NCBI RefSeq assembly: GCF_003112775.1 | Contig: NZ_BFCH01000011.1 | Coordinates: 248,083 to 312,082 of the forward strand | Length of the DNA: 64,000 bases | Direction of reading: 5' to 3' | DNA from: Mycobacterium montefiorense | Lineage (GTDB): Bacteria; Actinomycetota; Actinomycetes; Mycobacteriales; Mycobacteriaceae | In this document: one piece after another, positions 38,901 to 45,787 of the stretch | Numbering within the stretch: position 1 is the first letter of the stretch | Layout: every line of letters starts with the position of its first letter | Program-made: the position numbers and the translations under genes | The notes under the pieces: generated by a model | The model's input: the letters and a program-made list of their open reading frames with translations, nothing else | What the model was told of the DNA's origin: nothing | The model's database searches: none

Positions 38901-40294
38901 ACGCATCGGGGCCAGCAGCCCAGGATCCCGACGCATACCAGCTTGATATTTATCATGTCGTCGAGATCGACACCGACGGCCGGACCGTGGCTGTCGTGGT
39001 CTTCGACTTCGACGACATCGACGCTGCGTTCGCGGAACTCGATGCGCGCTATCTCGCCGGAGAGGCAGCCGCGCACACACATACCTGGTCGGCCATCGCG
39101 CAGGCCTTTGACGCGCTGAATCGAAATGAAATCCCGCCGACTACCGGCGAATTCGAGGACGTCGACCACCGTCTGCTTGCAGCGGTCGGGCCGGGTGACC
39201 TGAAGGCATACCTCGGAGCTGCGCTAAAAGATGCCCCGCAGACTCGCATCTACGTTGAGGCCGTCCACCAGCTGACCGACCTCGGGGCTGTCGTCACCCA
39301 CGTGGCGAAGGGAACATCACGAGACGGGTTCGACGCCGAATGGCGGATAACTGACATCTTTACCGTCGAAGATGATCTGCTTAGCCGCTGCGAGATGTTC
39401 GACGAATCAGACCTCGACGCCGCGCTCGCGCGGTTCGACGAGCTCACCCGGCCAGCACCACTCCTCGAGAACGACGCGACCAGGGTATGGACACCACTCA
39501 TCGACGCATTCAACCGACGCGACACGGATGGTCTCCTTGCCCTCGGCACCGCGGACGGACGATTTGAAGACCGGCGCAAAGGCCTACGTGATGTCGTCGA
39601 GGGTCCAGAGCGGCGGAAGGCTGTGCAGGCCGTGATGGAGACGGCGCCCAGCGGCTGGCGGTTGGAGGTGGAGCCCATCGCCGTGAGGGGCTCCCGCCTT
39701 TCGCTGACCCGCGCGTGCTATCGCGACGTCGATGCCGCCGATCGACCGATCGCCGTCGAGCTGTTGCACGTCACCGAACTCGGCGACGGCGGCCTATTGC
39801 ATGACACCTTGAACTTCGACTCCGAGGACATCGACGGCGCCTTCGCGGAACTCGAGGCTCGGTACCTCGCCGGCGAGGCAACCGCACACTCGCGTACGTG
39901 GTCAGCCATCCTGCGAGTGTTCGAAGTGCTCAATCGAGGTGAATTGCCCACGGCGACACAAGACTTCGAAGATGTCGACCATCGACGCGGCGCGATGCTA
40001 GCCCCGGGTGACCTGATGAAATACCTTGCTGCCGCGCGGGATGACTTGGTGAGCAGCCGTGTCTACCCTCTTTCTGTTCATCGGCTCACCGACCGTGGTG
40101 CGGTCGTCACCCACACCGGGCAGGCGACGTCACGAGAGGGCTTCTACGCCGAGTGGCGCATCACCGACGTCTTTATGGTCGACGGCGACCTGATTAACCG
40201 CTGCGAGATGTTCGACGAATCAGACCTCGACGCCGCGCTCGCGAGGTTCGACGAGCTCGATAGTGAGCTGAGCAACCGCCGTCACTCTCCTTGA
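29708..40294 (+). CDS. TPR and 21x NTF2-like module region, C-terminal part of frameshifted giant gene
   Basis: The meaningful sequence begins at about 29843 (LVADLHRDG), where it continues the ATPase of the preceding frame; codons before that are out-of-frame sequence of the upstream part. It first completes the STAND module (LSLSGLDEDDVTTYVAEAG, GNPFFLIEALRH), then gives a helical TPR-like region (about 30.3-31.7 kb), and from 31742 a leader module followed by ten A+B pairs of NTF2/SnoaL-like modules to the stop at 40292-40294. The whole restored protein is about 4130 residues. Tandem NTF2 domains could bind ligands, by analogy with sensor repeats of other STAND proteins; that role is inferred. 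The frame is intact for 10.4 kb, so the disruption is recent or artefactual. Confidence 0.85.
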   Translation: MTTCIGRLSRHCCCCGICCASATTLASRSSAPTAAPTWTVPIPWPLVADLHRDGTANRLSLSGLDEDDVTTYVAEAGYDDEELAHALASVTGGNPFFLIEALRHVDESGGVWDQSTLPQGVREAVSRRLSRLPAETNKALAAAAVVGSRFALDLVESVVGSDLIDAFDEACQAGIVIEEPGGNYRFNHAIVRQSLLAELASVRRMRLHQRIATTLETQPGADDELLAELAHHYFECAWAGNAAKAVFYCRRAADQAMTRLAYEGAADLYHQALHALEELDDELPDRDDLTAELLIARCEALLAAGDVASAAGAVSQLQETTVDSARLAAWATCFDGQLSMLIHPERLDEAESALSAAAAKLAQLDDAAGKAKAHTVRAGCLARLGRIADCEIALDDALTAARRARESRSVNAVLAGAPLAALWGPNPVPRAGGRCLDVVRLLRITTDSPAVEATSTRCQAVLEAFRGRAAASRRMIDSARRTVTELGLRHARLEVEQFAGIVELIVDDPAAAESHLRKAYNGFRRMGLDADTAETAALLGRSCLALGRDAEAEELCTESERLAGHALKASMGWRTLRAHLLSRGGDHAAARSVAEAAVALAERTDALVDHGDACLTLATVLAAAGNTAGSRVAAEQAVSLYERKGAAALAEMAQRLLSERTLAVAPAPPATSPVVPDTECVRVGERVMAAIHREDWDEFERLFAPDVSIESRRKIVGFTLPSVAARREIWRGVETGTMRIDHVMVAARGERLALSRLVTSTADTSPGAPQDELLQLFAIDDNGQVVRQVWFDVDDIDAAMTELDAAHARFEEEYLDVRRLENTAAFVFEHVWSYMATCDWDAMAQTVADDYIGIDHRRVVSAETQYSRDVVIRDLQAAAEVGFTISMVTAVAIRGERLVLARTRASGNDPAAVQNDALNVVEIDTDDRIATVVTYDLEDFDAAMAELESRYLAGEASAHADTWSLLFRGFAAFNEHQLPASTPDWVTIDHRRGRAFSPGELVPYIHATWELAPQARIYVETVHRLNNLGALVTQTTHGRLPDGFDAEWLEVTLLTVEGDLINRCEIFDEADLDSAIARFDQLSGPSRRLENTATLVFDRLWTHYAARDWDAVAETLAENVSGMDHRRVVNAGTRRGRDAVFDDLQVSADLFTISMVDVIAVRGERLALARVRASGRDPEAIQNDALNVVEIDADERITTVEIFDLDDMDAAFTDLDARYLTGEAAPYARMWTATTENYAALSRHELPPMTPDAVTLDHRRAAAFAPGEFLQYLRAAIDQSQSTNIHPTVVHRLNELGTVITHTAYVTSSDGFDAEFQDVIVSTLAGNVVNHFELFDEADLDSALARFEQLQSQVRPLENSASRAAERFLAHFAARDWATVAETFADDFSSDDRRRVVGAGVRHGRDAQVADLRSIADVGITHVTSAPVATRGERLVLTRGRLSAGHQGSETFFTESFSIVEVNAEGRIVALVSFDLEDVDAAFAELDSRYLAGEAAAHARTWSAITEGYAALSRHELPTVTPDCVSIDHRRAAAFAPGDLSQYIRAVIDESQSTSIFVSTAHHLSELGAVVTHSAYGTSRQGFDAEWHEVALLTVVGNAISRCELFDETDLDAALAQFEELHPPARRLENTVSRATGRYLERVVAHDWDAVAEALADDYVTDDRRHVTGGGIFGRDAEIASVQVQADLGVTAIVPTVIAVRGERLALALARYSGRGQEHETFEAEMLIVFEMNAADRFTAAVAFDSDDIDAAFEELDARYLAGEAAAHAQTWSIVAASYAALNRHQLPLTAPDCVNIDHRRETAFGPADVTAYFDAGWDVEQDINVYVEQVHRLSDVGAVVTYAAHETSQEGLNAEWRGIAVFTVEDDMINRTEVFDEADLDAALTKFVELQPNPRRLVNAASHVYERFLRCFDTRDWDAINTIVAEDMCHDDRRRIVSAGVRLGRDAQVEDMRVLADMGMHGTSDVIAIRGERLVLSHIHGSNVDVQSQTFLIDVIDVVEIDSDGRMIAVVTFDPDDVDNAFAELDARYLADEAEPHADAWSVISAGYASMNRHELFPTTPGWVNIDHRRPGIIEEGGLNASLLSLWKLVPDVTFRATAVHRLSDLGAVCSHVAHGVSQDGVDAEWRGIEVMAVDGDLINRCEIFDEADLDAALGRFEELQPPMPQLENLASRVAEQFLAHFAGGSWNAMTQLLAVDTTSDDRRRVVNAGIRHGRDVEIANWRATADVWSTDVRSTVVATRGDRLALIRLVLAGPGQPSEAFNVTALAIVEINADNQIAATVVIEPDDTDAAFAELDARYLSGEAAAHARTWSAITACFAALNRREPLPTTPDFVSIDHRQTVAFDSGELIAFVRAGSDLDEDITRVESVSHLNNFGAAVTFTTHGTSREGFDAEWRAIAVSTVDGDLVNRCELFDDTDLDGALARLKELHQPAPQLENAAIHVRDRFLASFLARDWDAIRVMLADDHYSDDRRRVIGAGIRRGRDVQMDELRAVTAEFGTVTMTSVVIATRGERLALCRGSYMGRDQRPGAYQIDALTITEINADEQIAAVVMFDPDDIDTAFAELDARYLAGEAAVHAHTWSLITQVYASLNGGELPPVTPDLVDIDHRPLAAIGSGDLTAYVAASLEDMAINRIYVEAVHRLGDLGAVVSHAADGISHEGFDAEWRTVQLLTFEGDRISRCEIFDEADLDAALARFEELQPQTPRLETAATRVYEQLLVDYTARDWAAITGILSDDLFSDDRRPLVGAGIRPGPDALVEDLRATAAVEVTNATSDTIATRGSRLALTRARYSRSSDGPEAFHVDFLQLVEIDATARITALIAFAPEELDGAFTELESRYVAGEAAARAQTWWVIANAYTGFARHELPPMTTDSVYIDRRSVVSIEGVELAASMRVVWDLIPDAVAYIETVHRLSELGAVITQVLVGTSHEGFDAEARMIAVFTIEGDLFNCFEIFDEADLDAALARFDELHPQARRLENAATQVAKRFPVYMTASDWDGMTEILAADISIDDRRPGANAGIRRGRKTAIQDMRAAVDVGFKNMTSTAIATRGEHLALMLVHASGPAAQDPDAYQLDIYHVVEIDTDGRTVAVVVFDFDDIDAAFAELDARYLAGEAAAHTHTWSAIAQAFDALNRNEIPPTTGEFEDVDHRLLAAVGPGDLKAYLGAALKDAPQTRIYVEAVHQLTDLGAVVTHVAKGTSRDGFDAEWRITDIFTVEDDLLSRCEMFDESDLDAALARFDELTRPAPLLENDATRVWTPLIDAFNRRDTDGLLALGTADGRFEDRRKGLRDVVEGPERRKAVQAVMETAPSGWRLEVEPIAVRGSRLSLTRACYRDVDAADRPIAVELLHVTELGDGGLLHDTLNFDSEDIDGAFAELEARYLAGEATAHSRTWSAILRVFEVLNRGELPTATQDFEDVDHRRGAMLAPGDLMKYLAAARDDLVSSRVYPLSVHRLTDRGAVVTHTGQATSREGFYAEWRITDVFMVDGDLINRCEMFDESDLDAALARFDELDSELSNRRHSP
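29833..29845 (+). other. Frameshift site within the giant gene
   Basis: The upstream frame reads S-H-P-L-A through 29841 and the downstream frame reads L-V-A-D-L-H from 29843. Related ATPases run HPLA-x-(V/L)-x-ADL-x-RDG, so either G29842 is an extra base or two bases are missing beside it. No classical slippery heptamer is present, so programmed frameshifting is unlikely. Confidence 0.75.
31742..40294 (+). repeat. Tandem array of NTF2-like modules, ten units of about 810 bp
   Basis: Ten in-frame units begin at the Leu of an L-(E/V)-(N/T) box at 32165, 32972, 33776, 34589, 35399, 36209, 37019, 37835, 38648 and 39464 (periods 804-816 bp). Each unit has module A (ARDWDA..., then DDRRRVV-AG, -ATRGERL, and FD-DDIDAAFAELDARYLAGEA) and module B (H-TWS, LNRHELP, then DHRR, VHRLS-LGAVVTH, GFDAEW, INRCEIFDEADLDAALARFEEL). 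One lone A-like module (31742-32164) precedes them, giving 21 modules. The last A module (from 39464) is the most divergent. Units are clearly diverged, so the array is old and unlikely to be an assembly artefact. Confidence 0.9.
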
Positions 40295-40401
40295 CAATCG
40301 TCCTTGCCAACCAACTGTGACCGTGGATTTCGCCCATACCCGGGCCTACGTTGCACTTAGGGGAGCGCCGACGTCCGGTCTACGTCCGAGGAGGGCCGTC
40401 A

Positions 40402-42117
40402 ATGACTGCAGGGACAACAACGGACACACCTGCACTCGAAAAGGCACTCGAAGAACTATCTCGGGGCGCGCCCGGCTGGACGGCTTCGTCATTGGACGAA
40501 AAGGTGGCATTGCTGGAAGCGCTGCCCCGCAAACTTTTTGACGTTGCTCCGCAGATGGTAGCCGCTGCCCTTGACGCCAAAGGCATTTCGTCGAGATCCA
40601 GCTGGGCTACCGACGAATGGACAACCGGCGTGTGGGTGCCCATCCAAGCCATCAACACGCAACTGCGCGTTCTCGAGCGGATCCTCGCCGGTAAGGAACC
40701 GGTCGACGCCGGCGCCGTGCACACCCGGCCCGATGGACAAGTCACCGTCGACATCTTTCCGCTTACCGCGTACGACCGCCTCTTATTCCACGGCTACCGC
40801 GCCACCGTGTGGATCGAGCCGGGCAGGAGCGCTGTGCAGACACGTAGGGAGGCCGCCGGGATCTACCGCGGCCAGACCCCCGGCCGGCCCGAAGTCTGCC
40901 TGGTGCTGGGTGCAGGCAACATGAGTGCCATCACGATGCTGGACGTGATCGACCAGCTGTACGTGCGGGGCAACGTGTGCGCCTTGAAGTTGAACCCGGT
41001 GAACGACTACCTCGGACCGTTCTACGCAGAGATCTTCAGCGACTTCATCTCCCGCGGTTGGGTTCGCATCCTGTACGGCGGCGCCGACGTTGGTGGTTAC
41101 CTAGCCGGTCACCCCAAGATCGATTCGATCCACATTACCGGCTCAGCGGCCACCTACGACGCGGTCACTTGGGGCACCGACGACCGCACCGCAATCCGAA
41201 AAGCCATCAACACACCGCTCCTCGACAAACCGATAACCGCGGAACTCGGCGGCATCAGCCCGTTCATCGTCGTCCCCGGTGAATGGAGCGATGCAGACCT
41301 GAGATTCCAGGCCGAGCACATCGCGACAACCAAACTCGCCAACTGCGGCCACAATTGCAATGCCACCCAGGTGCTCGTCATACCGCAGAACTGGCCATTG
41401 GCCGACAAGCTCATCGCCGAAGTCCGAACGATCATCCGCGATGCCGAACCCCGTCCACCGTACTACCCACGCTCGCAGGAGAAGACAGCGCAAGCGTGTC
41501 AGGGTATGCCCGGCACCGAATTCCTCTGCAGCGAAAAGACCCGTGCCCTTATCACGGACGTCGACCCCGACAGCGGAGCCAGTATCCTGACCGATGAAGT
41601 CTTTGGGGGTGTCCTGGGGATCGTGCGGCTCCCAGGCGACACACCAAAGAAATTCCTGCACAACGCCGTTGAATTCGCCAATGATGTACTCCCCGGGTCT
41701 CTCGGCGCGGTCATCGCCATTGACCCCAAAACCCGCAAGCACAACGCCAAAGCTCTCGATGACGCTGTCGCACGCCTGCGCTACGGTGCCATCGGCATCA
41801 ATATTTGGAGCGGCATGGTTTTCGCCCTGGCACCCTGGGGCGCCTACCCCGGCAACACCCCGCAGGACATCGGCAGCGGTATTGGCATGGTGCACAACCC
41901 TTTCATGCTGACGCACCTGCAGAAAGCCGTGGTCGAGGTTCCGTTCCGCCCGGCGCCACGCTCGTTCTTCGGCGGCGAGATGACGCTTTCACCAAAACCG
42001 GTGTTCTTCATCACGAATAAAACAGCCCGGACCACAATGCAGCGATTGATTAAGTTCGCCGTACACCCCAACCCGGCTGCGCTGCCAGGAATTTTCGCCG
42101 CCGCAGTACGCGGGTAA
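40402..42117 (+). CDS. Aldehyde dehydrogenase family protein
   Basis: The 571-residue product has an ALDH catalytic region with Glu281 in AELGGISPF and Cys319 in NCGHNCNATQ, which replaces the usual GQxCxAxxR context. Upstream are the cofactor-binding segments VCLVLGAGNMSAITMLDVI and SIHITGSAATYDAV. It is longer than typical 480-500-residue ALDHs, with an atypical N-terminus and a C-terminal extension, and looks like a distinct actinobacterial subgroup; the substrate is unknown. GAGGAG precedes the ATG at 40402. A further upstream start at 40351 is less likely. It converges on the NAGGN operon with an 8-bp gap. Confidence 0.87.
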   Translation: MTAGTTTDTPALEKALEELSRGAPGWTASSLDEKVALLEALPRKLFDVAPQMVAAALDAKGISSRSSWATDEWTTGVWVPIQAINTQLRVLERILAGKEPVDAGAVHTRPDGQVTVDIFPLTAYDRLLFHGYRATVWIEPGRSAVQTRREAAGIYRGQTPGRPEVCLVLGAGNMSAITMLDVIDQLYVRGNVCALKLNPVNDYLGPFYAEIFSDFISRGWVRILYGGADVGGYLAGHPKIDSIHITGSAATYDAVTWGTDDRTAIRKAINTPLLDKPITAELGGISPFIVVPGEWSDADLRFQAEHIATTKLANCGHNCNATQVLVIPQNWPLADKLIAEVRTIIRDAEPRPPYYPRSQEKTAQACQGMPGTEFLCSEKTRALITDVDPDSGASILTDEVFGGVLGIVRLPGDTPKKFLHNAVEFANDVLPGSLGAVIAIDPKTRKHNAKALDDAVARLRYGAIGINIWSGMVFALAPWGAYPGNTPQDIGSGIGMVHNPFMLTHLQKAVVEVPFRPAPRSFFGGEMTLSPKPVFFITNKTARTTMQRLIKFAVHPNPAALPGIFAAAVRG

Positions 42118-42125
42118 GTCACCCG

Positions 42126-43910
42126 TCAATCGTGGTGGGGTTGTGGCTCCTCGGGAGTCCAGGCCGTCGGTACGCCTTGCTGGCCGGGAAATAGGAAGTC
42201 GACGAAAGCCGAAGCCGTAGGTTGCGGTTCGTGGTTGGCCAGGCCCGGCCGTTCGTTGGCCTCGATGAATGCGTACTCCACGCCGGTGATGTCGGGCACG
42301 AGCAAGTCGATGCCCGTCACCGGGATGCCGATCGCCTCAGCCGCCGCGACCCCGACCCGACAAAGATCCGGATGCACCTGCGCGGTGACGTCGTGGATCG
42401 TGGCGCCCTGGTGGAGGTTGGCGGTGCGGCGAACGCGAAGCCGAATTCCTTCGGGCAGAACGTCGTCCAGCATCCACCCTGCCTCGCGGACAGTCTCCTC
42501 GGTCAGGTCGTCGAGCGGTATGCGAGACTCGCCGCCGGTGGCCGCGGAGCGCCGCCGGCTCTCGGCTGCGATCAAGTCCCGCACGCTGTGCTCCCCCGTG
42601 CCGATGATCTCGGGGGGCACCCGCAGCGCCGCGGCGACGACCCGGCCGTTGATCACCACTAACCGAAGGTCATCGCCTGTTACCCGCTGCTCGATCAACA
42701 CCTCCGGGTATTGCTCCCGGGCCCGCCCCAGAGCCGTAGCGAGGTCATCTTCGGCGACAACGCCGACGGTGATGCCCTTGCCCTGTTCTCCACGAGTCGG
42801 TTTGACGACGACCTCTCCGACCTCGTGCATGAATGCGTAATCGTCGTCGTTAAAGGTGGCCAGGCGGGCACGCGGCACCGTGATGCCTGCCTCGGAGAAC
42901 CGGCGCCGGGCCAGCCGCTTGTCGTCGCACCGGCACATCGCGATCGCCGAGGTGAACTCGGATAGCGACTCGCGGGTAATCAGGGTCCGGCCACCCAGAG
43001 ACAGTCGCATCTCGCCGGTCTCGGCATCGAGAACCTCGACCCGAATCCCTCGGCGCAGCGCCTCGTCGGCAATGATCCGCGCATACGGATTGAGATCATC
43101 GACGGTCTCCGGCGGCGGGCTGAAGAGCGGCTCATTGATCGCGTTCTTCCGCTTGATCGCCAACACCGGAACCCGACGGAAGCCCAGCTTTTCGTAGAGG
43201 GCAATGGCGGCGGCGTTGTCATGGCCGACCGAAAGATCCATATAGGCGCGGCCCGCAGTCCGGAAGTGCTCGGCAAGCGCCCGGGTCAAGGCTTCCCCTA
43301 TGCCGGGCAACCCGGCAGCCGGGTCGACCGCCAGAGTCCACAGGCTCGACCCGTGCTCCGGGTCGGAGAACAACAACTCGTGGTCGACACCGGTCACGGT
43401 GGCCACCACTTCACCGTCCTCGTCACGCACCGCAACCAGGTAGGTCACCGCGTCCGCGTCGAGATGGTTGTTCCAGATCGTCTCCACCGGCCCGGGAACC
43501 ATTCCGCAGCGCACAAATACGCGGTTCATCGCGTCCGCATCCGTAGCGTCATTCAGCGTGCGCACCGTGACACCGAGCGGTGACGGCGCCAGCTCTTCGT
43601 CGTGCGCGGGAGTAAAGCGCAGCCGATAGGTATGGCTGGGATCGATGAAGAGCTCGGTTGGGGCTCGGGCAATCACCACATGAGATTCGCGGGCGTAAAT
43701 GCAGATATCGCGCCGCCCGGGCGCTTCTCGTCTCAGCGCTTCGGCCAGCGTGTCGGGATCTGCGAATGTCTGACCGAAGATAAGTCGGCCCCAACCTAAT
43801 TCGAGCTCGACGTCCTTGGCCATCGCATCCACCATGCGCGGCGGCGATGCGTCGTGCAGACCGAGTGTGATCGCCTCGGGGTGGTCGTCTGACGGGTCGA
43901 TGACGGTCAT
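42126..43910 (-). CDS. N-acetylglutaminylglutamine synthetase-like (GNAT + ATP-grasp)
   Basis: The 594-residue product fuses a GNAT acetyltransferase (about residues 100-255: LWTLAVDPAAGLPGIGEAL is the acetyl-CoA loop, AIALYEKLGFRRV the closing helix) to an ATP-grasp ligase (about 290-580: VVVKPTRGEQGKGITVGV, VLIEQRVTGDDLRLVVI, AFIEANERPGL). This fusion matches the enzyme that makes N-acetylglutaminylglutamine on the way to the osmolyte N-acetylglutaminylglutamine amide (TIGR03103-type). The ATG at 43910 overlaps the stop of the amidotransferase gene by 4 bp, so the pair is coupled. Confidence 0.88.
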   Translation of the reverse strand: MTVIDPSDDHPEAITLGLHDASPPRMVDAMAKDVELELGWGRLIFGQTFADPDTLAEALRREAPGRRDICIYARESHVVIARAPTELFIDPSHTYRLRFTPAHDEELAPSPLGVTVRTLNDATDADAMNRVFVRCGMVPGPVETIWNNHLDADAVTYLVAVRDEDGEVVATVTGVDHELLFSDPEHGSSLWTLAVDPAAGLPGIGEALTRALAEHFRTAGRAYMDLSVGHDNAAAIALYEKLGFRRVPVLAIKRKNAINEPLFSPPPETVDDLNPYARIIADEALRRGIRVEVLDAETGEMRLSLGGRTLITRESLSEFTSAIAMCRCDDKRLARRRFSEAGITVPRARLATFNDDDYAFMHEVGEVVVKPTRGEQGKGITVGVVAEDDLATALGRAREQYPEVLIEQRVTGDDLRLVVINGRVVAAALRVPPEIIGTGEHSVRDLIAAESRRRSAATGGESRIPLDDLTEETVREAGWMLDDVLPEGIRLRVRRTANLHQGATIHDVTAQVHPDLCRVGVAAAEAIGIPVTGIDLLVPDITGVEYAFIEANERPGLANHEPQPTASAFVDFLFPGQQGVPTAWTPEEPQPHHD

Positions 43911-45712
43911 GCGGCCGGCCCTGTCACGCCGTGGCGCTGCAGCCAAAGCTCGAGCAAGCCAATCTGCCAGAGTTCATTGCCACGCAGAGGTGTCAGCTTG
44001 CCGTTGGGGTCGGCCAACAACGCGTCGACCGCCTCGGCATCAAACAGCCCGCGCTCCTTCGCGATTGGCGCGTACAGCGCGTCGCGGATCAGATCGAGAT
44101 AAGGGCCTTCCAGGTGGGTCAGCGCGGGAACCGGGAAGTAGCCCTTGGGCCTATCGATGACCTCCGACGGGATCACCCGTCGCGCAGCCTGTTTGAGTAC
44201 GCCCTTGCCCTCGTGCGCGATCTTCAATTCTGGCGGACAGGTCGCGGCCAACTCGACCAACTCGTGGTCGAGAAACGGAACCCGGCCCTCCAAACCCCAG
44301 GCCATAGTCATGTTGTCTACCCGTTTCACGGGGTCATCCACCAACATCACCATCGAGTCGAGCCGCAGCGCACGATCGACACCGGTTTCGGCGCCGGCCG
44401 CAGCAAAATGCTCGCTGACGAAATGCGTGCTGGGATCTCCGGGCGCGAATTTTCCCGGCCCTAATAGTGCTTCCACGCCAGCCGCGTCGCGGTCGAAGAA
44501 GGCGCCGCGGTATTCGGTGACGGCACCCGCGAGGGTCGCGGCGGCCTGCGAACCCATCGGCGGGTACCAGTGGTAACCGGCGAACACCTCGTCGGCACCT
44601 TGACCCGACTGAACGACCTTGACGTGCCGGGCCACTTCCTGGCTGAGCAGGTAGAAGGCGACGCAGTCATGGCTGACCATCGGCTCACTCATCGCGCCGA
44701 TCGCCCCGTCGAGAGCCGGAAGCATCCGGTCGGTTCCGATGCGAATCTGATGGTGATCGGTGTCAAAGCGCTTGGCGATGATGTCCGAATACTGGAACTC
44801 GTCGCCCTTGACGCCACCTGCCGACTCGAAGCCGATGGAGAAGGTCGACAGGCCATGCTGGCCGGCTTCGGCGAGCAGGCCGACGATCAGGCTCGAGTCG
44901 ACACCGCCGGATAACAGGCAACCGACCGGCACGTCGGCGACGAGTCGGCGTTCAACAGCGAGGCGCAGGCTCGACAGCACGGCGTCTTCCCAGTCCCGCT
45001 CGGACCACCCGGCGCGGTCCGGGTGCCTGCTGAAGTCGGGCGTCCAGTAGGTCGTGGTGGTCGACCGACCGTCGGGCTCGATGGCAACGAGCGTCGCGGG
45101 CGGCACCTTGCGCACGCCGCGCAGGATGGTGGCCGGTGCCGGTACCACGGAGTGAAATGTCATGTAGTGGTGCAGCGCGACGGGATCGATCCGGGTGTCC
45201 ACACCGCCGCCGGCCAGCAATGCCGGCAGCGTCGACGCGAATCGGATGCGGTGGCTGTCCTGAGTCAGGTACAGAGGCTTGATACCCAGCCGATCCCGGC
45301 CAAGCAATACCCGGCCGCTGTCGCGCTCGACGATCGCGAATGCGAACATGCCTTTCAGGCGGCTGACGAAGTCGTCACCCCAGCGGTGGTAGGCCTTGAT
45401 CAGAACTTCGCTGTCGCTGGTCGAAAAGAACCGGTAACCGTGACCTTTGAGCTCGTCACGCAATTGCTGGTAGTTGTAGATGCAGCCGTTCCAGGCGATC
45501 GTCAGACCCAGGTCCGAATCGACCATCGGTTGAGCTCCGTGCTCGGTCAGGTCGATGATCTTCAGGCGACGATGTCCCAGCGCAACGCGCCCCTGTGACC
45601 AGACTCCGGCACCGTCCGGCCCCCGTGGCGCCATCACGGCAACCATGGCCGAAACCGCTGCTACATCGGGTACGCGATCGTCGAGTCGCACCTCACCGGT
45701 GGCTCCGCACAT
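43907..45712 (-). CDS. N-acetylglutaminylglutamine amidotransferase-like (asparagine synthase family)
   Basis: The 601-residue product starts Met-Cys-Gly, so Cys2 is the class II glutaminase nucleophile after Met removal, as in AsnB. RGPDGAGVW and WNGCIYNYQQLRDEL complete the glutaminase domain. The synthetase domain has the pyrophosphatase loop LLSGGVDSSLIVGLL and SGQGADEVFAGYHW. It should amidate N-acetylglutaminylglutamine to the osmoprotectant amide (TIGR03104-type). The ATG at 45712 is chosen to expose Cys2. It is the first gene of the two-gene operon. The M42-type hydrolase that often accompanies this pair is not next to it. Confidence 0.9.
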   Translation of the reverse strand: MCGATGEVRLDDRVPDVAAVSAMVAVMAPRGPDGAGVWSQGRVALGHRRLKIIDLTEHGAQPMVDSDLGLTIAWNGCIYNYQQLRDELKGHGYRFFSTSDSEVLIKAYHRWGDDFVSRLKGMFAFAIVERDSGRVLLGRDRLGIKPLYLTQDSHRIRFASTLPALLAGGGVDTRIDPVALHHYMTFHSVVPAPATILRGVRKVPPATLVAIEPDGRSTTTTYWTPDFSRHPDRAGWSERDWEDAVLSSLRLAVERRLVADVPVGCLLSGGVDSSLIVGLLAEAGQHGLSTFSIGFESAGGVKGDEFQYSDIIAKRFDTDHHQIRIGTDRMLPALDGAIGAMSEPMVSHDCVAFYLLSQEVARHVKVVQSGQGADEVFAGYHWYPPMGSQAAATLAGAVTEYRGAFFDRDAAGVEALLGPGKFAPGDPSTHFVSEHFAAAGAETGVDRALRLDSMVMLVDDPVKRVDNMTMAWGLEGRVPFLDHELVELAATCPPELKIAHEGKGVLKQAARRVIPSEVIDRPKGYFPVPALTHLEGPYLDLIRDALYAPIAKERGLFDAEAVDALLADPNGKLTPLRGNELWQIGLLELWLQRHGVTGPAA

Positions 45713-45787
45713 ATATTCGACCCTAACTGCGGCCAAACGAAAAGGAGACGTCGGTACCGCAGCTCGCGTGTGACCAGGGCGTTCGCA

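Noticed and set aside
31742..40294. Assembly artefact (falsely expanded repeat)
   Set aside because: The ten units differ at many positions and have slightly different lengths, so they are not copies of one read-collapsed segment.
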